This document shows, piece by piece, positions 56,747 to 64,000 of a DNA stretch of 64,000 nucleotides. The translations under genes and the position numbers were made by a program. Location: contig CM055311.2 in assembly GCA_029255685.2 (NCBI GenBank), forward strand, positions 55,387,048-55,451,047, read 5' to 3'. This DNA is from Silene conica. Its lineage: Eukaryota; Streptophyta; Magnoliopsida; Caryophyllales; Caryophyllaceae. Position 1 is the stretch's first letter. The number at the start of each line of letters is the position of its first letter. Below the pieces are notes generated by a model. That model searched no databases. It had not been told where the DNA came from and saw only the letters and a list, made by a program, of their open reading frames with translations.

Positions 56747-58099
56747 AGGTTATTTATCAATAAAACATTACTTGCATAAAATAAATAGGTATCATGAACA
56801 ATAACAAGAAACCTCTAAAAATCATATGGATATACTTATTTTTACTCCATCGATCCAAAGTAAATCTTAATCCTAACAACATTGTCGAGAGTAAGGGTTA
56901 CTTTTCATTGGATGATGTATTTTTTAGAGGCAAGAGTTTAGTTTTTTACTTGGTTGAATAAATTTGAGATAAGTTTTGGAGACAAGGGTCTTTCAAGGGA
57001 TGAGGTTGTTTTAGATCATGTGTGAATAGGGAAGAAAAATAGGGGTTTGCGAGCAATATTTTATTTCAAACGAGAAAATGGGGCAAGATTGGGGTGGTTG
57101 GTTGAGTTGATATTATGGGCGGAAATTGATTGGGGATAAAATCATATCGAATTTGCAAAAGGTATATCTCAATTACTGCATGCACTGGCCTGGTATGAGC
57201 GGTATCATTAAACAAAGGAAGAATAGATAATTTTATCGGAGAGTCAATCAGATGTCGATTTCCAGCATAATGAATGATTATGGTGGTTGTAGTGTTATCT
57301 AATGATTGTTTTTTGGGGGGTGGGGATGAGGGATGGTCATAACTCATAAGCAGTCGTAGCCATGAGAGTTATAGCTTGATTCACATTCAAGAGTACGTTT
57401 ATAGTTTGACCGAGAGATATAACAATGTAACAACTTCTGAATGTTTTTGCATAGCTACCATTTGATCCAATAATGATTTATTATGGTTTGTTTTTCCAAA
57501 GAATTAAGGAGATTTGTTACATTGTTGAGGTGATTATGTAGAGTAGATATTAATGTTTTTCGGAGTATCATTTGTATAAACTTCGTCTTGGTTTTTTTTC
57601 CTAACAAAAAATATTTATTAATTAAACACTCATATATTTTCATGTCAATATTATATTGACGAGAATAATTTGCTGGTCATGCGGCATATATAAAATCTTA
57701 CACATAAACTATGTTATCCCATTTTATCGTGAAATTTAACACACATTATTTTAGTACCGTGCAACGCACGGGCAAGAAAACTAGTAGAAATTAAAGGAGG
57801 GTCCAAGAGTAGGATCTGGATCTTAGTGTAGGATCCAGATCCAACCCTTATAAGGATATGGGTCTGACCCAGATCCTAAGGATCCAAAATGATGGGATCC
57901 ATTACCCTCTATTGGTGACCCCGAGAGTCCGAATATACAAGTCTTGCAAGGTCAAATATTTAAGTTATTTCTCAAGATATGCATAAATTCGTTTGCTTTT
58001 ATATCTAGCTTTTTGGTGGTTGATTTTCTGCATTAAAATGTTTAGCACTTGACCTATAACTAGCTCCGAGAATTACTCTTTTCCATTAGGTTTATAGTT

Positions 58100-58394
58100 T
58101 TTTTTTTTAATGACGTGGGAATCCGCAACCGCTACCTTTGGTGCGCACTGGATAAACCCCCGAGCATACGTAATAGCCTGCAAACTACATACTAAGTTCC
58201 CCCGAGCATACGTAATAGCCTGCAAACTACGTACATTAAGTTAACCACCCTTCTTACGGGGTGACATACTCGAAATCTAGAAAGCATATAGCCTCAAGCC
58301 AATTTACCCCCAAGATTGCTCTCGGTGAGGCTTGAACCTGAGACCCTTGGGAATGTGACCCAAGTTTTAACCACTAGACTCCACCCTTGCGGGC
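58100..58394 (-). mobile_element. tRNA-derived SINE, copy A
   Basis: On the minus strand the head reads GCCCGCAAGGGTGGAGTC, then an A-box-like TAGTGGTTAAAACTTGG and a B box GGTTCAAGCC (58329-58338). The body ends GCGCACCAAAGGTAGCGG, GCGGATTCCCACGTCATT and a poly-A tail (58100-58110). Inside, a ~50-bp CGAGCATACGTAATAGCC-containing unit is duplicated. Flanking AGGTTTATAGTT (58088-58099) and AGGATTATAGTT (58396-58407) are the target-site duplications. Confidence 0.75.
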
Positions 58395-58407
58395 AAGGAT
58401 TATAGTT

Positions 58408-58658
58408 GTTGTTTTTTTTGGTGACGAGGGAACCCGCAGCCGCTACCTTTGGTGCGCACTGGGTAAACCCGCGGGTATATGTGATAGCTGCAAACCATAT
58501 ACACCAGGTAAACCACTCGAGGGTGACAGTCTCGAAGTCTATTTAGGCATGGACTCGGGCCAAGAATGCTCCACAAGATTTTGCTCTTGGGGAGGCTTGA
58601 ACCCGGGTCTCCTGGGAATTTCACCCAAATTTTAACCACTAGACTCCACCCTTGCGGG
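58408..58658 (-). mobile_element. tRNA-derived SINE, copy B
   Basis: This is the same family and orientation as copy A, with the same head, an A-box-like TAGTGGTTAAAATTTGG, a B box GGTTCAAGCC, and the tail GGTAGCGGCTGCGGGTTCCC followed by poly-A. It is diverged from A and lacks A's internal duplication. It lies between the second and third copies of the target sequence (AGGATTATAGTT and AGGTTTATAGTT, 58661-58672). Confidence 0.75.
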
Positions 58659-58685
58659 CAAGGTTTATAGTTATTAGTTGCATGT

Positions 58686-58866
58686 AGTATACATAGTTGC
58701 ATTCAGTTTGCTTGAGGACAAGCAAAAGTTTGGTTTAGGGAATTTTGAAGCGTGCATATTATTTACACTTTTCAGTACCTTTTTGGCACGCATTTTTATG
58801 CTTTACGAGTGATTTATATCCTTTTATGCCCCGAATATGCTACTTTGTGCTTTTCTTGCTATAGCA
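58686..58866 (+). mobile_element. Polypurine tract and LTR start of an Athila/Tat-like element
   Basis: TTTGCTTGAGGACAAGCAAA and GGTTTAGGGAATTT are followed by GAAGCGTGCATATT and GGCACGCATTTTTATGC. This is the same junction as at 8608 and the same LTR opening as at 6001. Only about 120 bp of LTR remain. Confidence 0.6.
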
Positions 58867-59088
58867 TCCTTAGGCACGAATAAGTTAAAACCAACCAGGT
58901 ACATTTCCAATGACATCATTTAACATAAAATTAGTAACGAGTATAAATTGCAAAATCACAGTTAATTAACCGTTTCATTTATGACGAAGTCTTTATACTT
59001 TTAGAAAACAAGGCAATTTATAAAATGTGGAAACAAGTTAGGATTCATAAGTTGATCATATAACTTATGAAAATTTACAACACTAAGG

Positions 59089-59750
59089 GTGTAACACCCT
59101 CATAATCCAAGGCCTTTAGGTAGGAGCATCAGATTATGAAAATATCATCATCTCAGTTTCTTGAGGCATAATATCAAGATAAACAATACTGTAACCTTTA
59201 TTAAAAGTGAGAACAAAGTTTAAGTATAACAAAGTCTGATACAACAACCATAAAAGAAATGTCTGCGAAAGCTAGGAAACTAAGACGCTGCTACTAAATT
59301 GAGTGGAATCTCATCCTTCCCGAGCTTACATATATCAACACCGTTGCACCTGAGACTCTGCTCACCATTACATGGATCATCACAGTAAAACAACCACAAG
59401 TGTCAGAAACTGTGATGATCTTATTTAGCAGGAATTGACGTTGTTGTACATTGCTGTGATGATCCATGGTTATGGTGAGCATGTTCTCAAGTTCGGCGTG
59501 ATTGATTATGTTATGGTTGGGAGGATGGGTCATCACACAGTTGTGTAGTTGGTCATAGTTTTGTCATACTAGCTTCTGCAAACACTTTGTTTTTATTATT
59601 CTTTTGAGACGGTTGTATTCACTTTATTTACATCCTTATAATAAATTGCTTGTTCGTTACTTCGATATTGTACCTCGGAAAACCGAGATGATAATGCTTT
59701 CATAATCTGAAGGTACTTCTTAAAGGGTTTGGGTGATGAGGGTGTTACAC
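59089..59750. mobile_element. Foldback of two inverted LTR 3' ends
   Basis: GTGTAACACCCTCAT (59089-59103) and ATGAGGGTGTTACAC (59736-59750) are perfect inverted repeats. The arms stay related inward: TCATAATCTGA, ACTGAGATGATGAT / ACCGAGATGATAAT and TAGCTTTCGCAGACA / TAGCTTCTGCAAACA can be aligned in reverse complement. Near the centre CTCACCATTACATGGATCAT (59362-59381) pairs with its complement at about 59453-59472. Each arm resembles the end of an LTR closing in GTGTTACA, as in the LARD family. A transcript would fold into a long imperfect hairpin with a ~60-base loop. Confidence 0.7.
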
Positions 59751-61060
59751 TTAGCACGACAACTGCATAAGACACAAAACGACTCGAAGTAACCGAAACT
59801 AAGGAAAATAGTAGTTTACGACTTTACGCTACCCAAAATGGCATGGAAATACGTGCAAATCTTCTTTCTATAAAAGGAAGGACAATTAGAGTGTTCTCAT
59901 TGGTTGATGAAAATTAGAAATACGGAGTATAAAAAAATAGATTGAGGTAGGGTCCACGATGTTCTTGTACGTAATTAATTAGCTTCCTTCAAACTTTCAT
60001 TAATTTAATTTTTTCTCTACTTTCATTAATTAAATAAGTTACAATCTATAATTCCACAATAAAATATGAAATTTTCAAAAGTACTAACTTCAATTTCAGC
60101 TATAAAAATCAAATATCTGATGATCATCGATAATAAATTAACTAATTTTATATAAAATAAATATAATAATATGATTGAGACGATTAGACTTTATTGATAA
60201 AATATATTCCAAGATTAAAAAAGTTCTTAATATTATTTTAAAATGCAGCAACTAAAATGATTAAAGAGTGACAATGAGTATAAAACATGAACAAAAAGTG
60301 AATAACAAATATAATAATATATAAATTAGCGAAAATTAAAGCATTGAAATACTTAAAATCAATAAATTAAAATTGTTGAGGGTTGGAAATCAACGAAAAT
60401 ATGTAACTCCGTCTTAAAAGTACATAAAACAGATAGAGTTTATATTATATGCTCGGAGTTTTTTTGGGTAGTTAAAGGGTCAGAGTAATAATAATTTGAC
60501 CGGGTTCATTATGATGGTTAGGAATTTAGGATTTAAATTATACGTATAGTTTAAAAACTATATATATTTTCATTGGCTACTAACCGTTTTAAGTTTAGAC
60601 ATGCATAATGTTTTTTTTGACTAATTCATCCCACATATGTAAATATGATACGTCTTAAACTTAGACCGATAGTGTCGTTCAAAATAATAATTTGTATACT
60701 TTTATAATGTAAAGCAAAGCGTTGTTTTATTTATGTCTAAGTTAAGCGTATAAATTTTCTTTACTTTTTACATCAAGATAACTGCAATACTAAAACCATA
60801 TTTTTATTATATTTATTTACCTTTTTATTGATTTTTTACAGTTTAATAAAAATTAAACCAAATGCACGGGCGTAAAACTACTAGTAAAATAACGGAATTA
60901 CTTTTTCACCTACGAAATTTACTCTTTCACATACATTTTTTTCATTAATTTTCCAACCAATACCCTTCTCCCCTAAAATCTAAAGAAGCTAAATTGCTAT
61001 ACCAACCCTTTTTCCTAAACCCTAATACTCCGTATAACTGTTCCAAGAATTTGGATAGTA
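59751..61060. other. AT-rich non-coding DNA with a possible Helitron 3' end
   Basis: No gene is seen. At about 60864-60884 GCACGGGCGTAAAACTACTAG followed by T resembles a degraded Helitron 3' terminus like that at 57784, but the hairpin is incomplete and no 5' end was found. Confidence 0.35.
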
Positions 61061-61152
61061 CTATCCTCCGTTTTTATATAATGTACCCATTTGTTGAATA
61101 TATGAGCGTAGTATTTTAATAAAATGGATACATTATATAAAAATGGAGGGAG
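61061..61152. mobile_element. Stowaway-like MITE
   Basis: CTATCCTCCGTTTTTATATA and, in reverse complement from the right end, CTCCCTCCATTTTTATATAA form arms that pair through TAATGTAYCCA. TA precedes the left end; the right TA is missing. It is about 92 bp. Confidence 0.55.
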
Positions 61153-61483
61153 GAGAGTGCAGGCGAGGAAGGGGGATCTAAAGTCATATACTACACTCAT
61201 ATATAATAAAATGGGTACATTATATAATAAATTAACTAATTTCCTAATTAATGGATTATATGTGAACAAGAACTGCGAGTATGCCACCAAATAATACTTG
61301 TTTTCTTCGATCGATTCTTTGGCAGTCGAAAAGCTAAGGGCTGTAATATACTAGTTGCTAAAAAAAGCTTATCATTCATCTATGGCGTATAATGCCATAC
61401 TCCAATACATTGAAGAGTAGAACCAGACATGGCTCTGAAAATCAGCGAACTCGAAATTGGTTAAAATTAAATACCCAAATATT

Positions 61484-62152
61484 ATGTTTCCACAACCTTT
61501 GGAGGTGGACCATTTTGGGGAACCAGGAGTCCAGTTTCAGCAGGAGAATCATTCTGATGAAGATGTCTCGGATAATTCTGATACTGGCCTATCAACACCG
61601 GAGTGGCCTTTTAGTTTTTCCTCGGAATCTATTAATTTTACATCCTCTTCTTCTGAACCTGTTTTTCAAGATGCTCTACAGGACTTGGATGCTAATCCTT
61701 TTGATCAATCTGAATCTGAGAATGTTGGGGTCATTGCACCTCAGTCTTGTGATCCCTATCGGGCTTCTTCATCCTTTATTGTTAGGGGTCCTTTGGTTTC
61801 TGGGAAAGGAAAAGAATTGAGTAAAGTTGCTGAGGCCTTGGGACTTCCACCTCCTATGGAGTCCTTCTCGCCTAAAAGAAAGGCGTTTTCTGATCCGGGT
61901 GTCTACTGTTCTACCCATAATATGCTTTATGACTATGATCTTGATGCTTTTGATAACATGGGTATTCCAAAGAGGATGAAATTTAAATCAACTTGTGATG
62001 ATGAAGGATGCTCTAAGACTGCTGGGGTTGGGTTTCATCTAAAGATTAAGGATGATGATTTGATCTGTCTAAGCTCTGATTCTGATACTCCTGTGAATAT
62101 GGGTGACGGTGTTGCGGGGATTGAACCATATCAATCCCCTCCAGCAGAATGA
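61484..62152 (+). CDS. LINE ORF1, short acidic protein
   Basis: The first ATG in a frame open since 61439 gives 222 residues starting MFPQPLEVDHFGEPG. The protein is Ser/Asp/Glu-rich (residues 20-90, for example SDEDVSDNSD), with a basic patch SPKRKAF and IPKRMKFK near 140-170 and an acidic end (DDDLICLSSDSD). Plant L1 ORF1 proteins usually carry a DUF4283/RRM-like domain and a CCHC knuckle; neither is seen, so this is probably only a C-terminal part of ORF1 or a shortened form. An overlapping frame begins at 61392 (MPYSNTLKSRTRHGSE) and may hold a frameshifted N-terminus. Its TGA stop overlaps the ORF2 start. Confidence 0.6.
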   Translation: MFPQPLEVDHFGEPGVQFQQENHSDEDVSDNSDTGLSTPEWPFSFSSESINFTSSSSEPVFQDALQDLDANPFDQSESENVGVIAPQSCDPYRASSSFIVRGPLVSGKGKELSKVAEALGLPPPMESFSPKRKAFSDPGVYCSTHNMLYDYDLDAFDNMGIPKRMKFKSTCDDEGCSKTAGVGFHLKIKDDDLICLSSDSDTPVNMGDGVAGIEPYQSPPAE

Positions 62153-64000
62153 GATGCATTTCGTGGAATTGTAGGGGTATTAATCAATCGCTTGCCCCTA
62201 CAATTTCAAAGTTAAAAGCGATGAACTATGGTAATCATATGTATGATATTATTTTCCTTTCTGAAACTAAATGTACTTCGGAATATGTTTCTAATATCTT
62301 TTGTCATTATGGCTTTAGTAAGTCAGTAGGTTTTGATGCTAAGGGTTCTAAGGGTGGTTTGTGGGTAGGATGGAAATCATCTTGGAACATAGTTTGTGTT
62401 TTCAAATGTAAGAATTTTATCCTTCTGAAAATTACTGAATGTGAAGGACGGTTATGGTACTTGTTTTGTGTGTATGGTGCTCCAAAGAGGAAGAAACGTG
62501 GGTTGGTATGGGAGCAGATTGAACATTGGATTTCAAAAGTTGATTCTCATTTTTTATTGCTGGGTGATTTTAATCAAATCGAATTTCAAGATGATAAGCT
62601 GGGTGGTAATAAGTCCTTTCTTTTTGGTGCGCATGAATTTTCTGAATGGCGAATCCGTAACTCTCTTGACGAACTATCTTTTAAAGGACCAAGATTTACC
62701 TGGTGCAATAATAGGAAGGGTTCGAAAAGGATTTATGAACGTATTGATAAAGCTTTGGTTTCGTCTGATTGGCACAATCTTTATCCGTATGCGGGGATTA
62801 AACATTTGCCTATTCAATGTTCGGATCATGCACCGATCATATTTGATTCTACTTTGTTACGTAAAGGGAAAGGCAAGGTTTTCAAAATGGAAGCATGGAG
62901 CTTTGATTACGTTGAATGTTTGCATGTTATCAAGGATATTTGGTGCTCAGATGTTTGTGGGCAGCCACTCCATATTTTGAATATTAAATTGAAGAGAGCA
63001 AATAAGGCCTTTTGTGCATGGACTTTAAAAAAACGTAAGGAATGGACAAGGAAATGGAGTGACTTTGATGATAAATTAGAATCTGCTTTGGAGAATATTT
63101 TTGAGGGAGGTGATGTTGAGCAATATGTTTCTTGTCATGATGAGTTTCTGAATTTTAACAGAGCTGCAAGTCTTTTTTGGAAGCAAAGAGCGAAGATTAA
63201 TTGGATTAAAAATGGTGACGTGTGTACGAAATTCTTCTTTAATGCTGTTAAAGGCAGGCAAGCTCGTAATAATATTGTTGGGATCAAAAAAATGGATCAT
63301 ACATGGACTTATGCTAAAGAAGAAATTTATGACTCCTTCACAAGTTACTTCTTATCTATCTTTGGTGGTGATCGACAAGTTACGTCTTTTGAAGATTTTC
63401 ATGCATCTTTTAAAGAAATTTTCAAAGATATGCGTTTTATTCTAAATGATGACTTGCAGAGATCCTTTTCTACGGATTTTACTAGGAAGGATGTTAGGAG
63501 TGCGGTTTTTCAATTGGGTCCTTTGAAGTTCCCGGGACCAGATGGTATTCCTGCTATCTTCTATCAAAAGTATTGGCATATTATTAAATCGGATGTTGAA
63601 GAAGCAGTTCTGGCTATCTTAAATAAGGATGCATCTCCTGATATTTTTAATCGAACTGCAATTGTCTTGATTCCTAAGGTGGACAGTCCTGAGAGTGTTG
63701 ACAATTATCGTCCTATTAGTCTGTGCAATGTGATAATGAAAATTATTACGAAATGCATATCGAACAAAATGAAAAAGGTTATGCCTCTGTTGGTTGGTGA
63801 ATTTCAAAATGGGTTTATTCCGGGAAGAGCTATTGCTGACAATATTCTTTTATCTCATGAGATTTTCCATTTTATTTCGAAAAAGAAGTATGGTCGGCAG
63901 GCTTTAATGGCAATTAAGTTAGACATGAGCAAGGCTTATGATCGTATTGATTGGAATTTTCTCAAGGCTACTTTGATCGCTATGGGTTTTCCTATTTCTT
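62149..64000 (+). CDS. LINE ORF2: endonuclease and reverse transcriptase (3' truncated)
   Basis: 617 codons are open from ATG 62149 to the window end with no stop. The N-terminus MRCISWNCRGINQSLAP starts an APE-like endonuclease: LSETKC (catalytic Glu), LYFCVYG-like strand, LLGDFNQIEF (Asp and Asn), RIDKALVSSDW, and CSDHAPIIF (the SDH motif) near residues 225-235. A linker with KQRAKINWIKNGDVCTKFFF follows. Reverse transcriptase then begins with KFPGPDGIPAIFYQKYW, NRTAIVLIPKVDSPESVDNYRPISLCN, NGFIPGRAIADNILLSHE and IKLDMSKAYDRIDW, the first catalytic Asp block. The YADD block and RNase H would lie beyond 64000. The start overlaps the ORF1 stop as ATGA, suggesting coupled re-initiation. Confidence 0.92.
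   Translation, partial: MRCISWNCRGINQSLAPTISKLKAMNYGNHMYDIIFLSETKCTSEYVSNIFCHYGFSKSVGFDAKGSKGGLWVGWKSSWNIVCVFKCKNFILLKITECEGRLWYLFCVYGAPKRKKRGLVWEQIEHWISKVDSHFLLLGDFNQIEFQDDKLGGNKSFLFGAHEFSEWRIRNSLDELSFKGPRFTWCNNRKGSKRIYERIDKALVSSDWHNLYPYAGIKHLPIQCSDHAPIIFDSTLLRKGKGKVFKMEAWSFDYVECLHVIKDIWCSDVCGQPLHILNIKLKRANKAFCAWTLKKRKEWTRKWSDFDDKLESALENIFEGGDVEQYVSCHDEFLNFNRAASLFWKQRAKINWIKNGDVCTKFFFNAVKGRQARNNIVGIKKMDHTWTYAKEEIYDSFTSYFLSIFGGDRQVTSFEDFHASFKEIFKDMRFILNDDLQRSFSTDFTRKDVRSAVFQLGPLKFPGPDGIPAIFYQKYWHIIKSDVEEAVLAILNKDASPDIFNRTAIVLIPKVDSPESVDNYRPISLCNVIMKIITKCISNKMKKVMPLLVGEFQNGFIPGRAIADNILLSHEIFHFISKKKYGRQALMAIKLDMSKAYDRIDWNFLKATLIAMGFPIS

Larger units (their letters stand above)
53532..57784 (+). 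mobile_element. Non-autonomous Helitron (terminal signatures)
   Basis: The left end reads TCAATATATATAATTAAAGG after an A (53531), matching the TC start and AT-rich 5' terminus of plant Helitrons. The right end has a hairpin CCGTGC-AAC-GCACGG (57757-57771), then about ten bases, then CTAG (57781-57784) before a T. Insertion between A and T, no inverted repeats and no duplication fit a Helitron. It is 4253 bp, has no Rep/helicase reading frame, and contains two tandem duplications and a GA/G microsatellite. The pairing of these two ends is inferred. Confidence 0.55.
61390..64000 (+). mobile_element. L1-type LINE, runs off the window
   Basis: This is a non-LTR retrotransposon with a short ORF1 and an ORF2 encoding endonuclease and reverse transcriptase. 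Its reading frames are intact as far as visible. The 5' boundary is not defined; a Stowaway-like MITE ends at 61152. The 3' end lies outside the window. Confidence 0.85.

Noticed and set aside
53035..57915. The two GGATCC-rich patches (53035-53200 and 57800-57915) as terminal repeats of one large element enclosing the Helitron
   Set aside because: They share only degenerate AGATCC/GGATCC hexamers; no consistent terminal inverted repeat or target duplication could be aligned.

Overview
This is nuclear DNA from a flowering plant. Genes are sparse and intron-rich, intergenic DNA is AT-rich, and transposable elements of most plant classes are nested in each other and in introns. Recurrent TACTCCGTA-type motifs and arrays of CTCGATCGAG palindromes recall Caryophyllales genomes, but that placement is only an impression. 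No prokaryotic operon, CRISPR array or canonical tRNA or rRNA gene was seen.

Four host genes are supported. (1) A one-exon DUF962/Mpo1-like membrane protein gene (4115-4453, minus). (2) A one-exon steroid 5-alpha-reductase gene, DET2 (21648-22409, plus), for brassinosteroid synthesis. (3) PEX6 (24693-36290, minus), which I reassembled into 16 exons encoding 932 residues; it is the AAA ATPase that recycles the peroxisomal import receptor. (4) A GRAM/WBP2-like gene (40141-52033, plus) of five exons encoding 202 residues, whose 8.4 kb first intron holds a very young chromovirus. PEX6 and the GRAM gene are divergently transcribed, with about 3.85 kb of repeat-rich DNA between them. Two decayed host-like genes are also visible: a GRF-type zinc finger gene (5374-5895) and a coiled-coil gene (22621-23300).

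Layout. 1-4114 is AT-rich DNA with an inverted-repeat element, an 80-bp tandem repeat and a hAT-type MITE. 6001-21064 is a retrotransposon nest: a plus-strand LTR fragment abuts a minus-strand Athila-like element, whose ORF1 was split by an 8.35 kb non-coding LARD with 3 kb LTRs. The Athila element lost its 5' end where a related, oppositely oriented LTR fragment now lies. PEX6 introns hold at least four MITEs and two RTE-type LINE remnants. 53532-57784 has the terminal signatures of a non-autonomous Helitron with internal tandem duplications. 58100-58660 holds two tandem SINEs sharing one target-site sequence. 59089-59750 is a foldback made of two LTR ends. From about 61.4 kb to the window end lies an L1-type LINE whose ORF1 stop overlaps the ORF2 start (ATGA).

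The host genes do not form one pathway. I saw no clearly new protein system. The notable observations concern transposon architecture: a tandem SINE, an LTR foldback, LTR palindrome arrays, a LARD with a duplicated polypurine-tract/LTR junction, and a recent intronic retrotransposon with a damaged reverse transcriptase.
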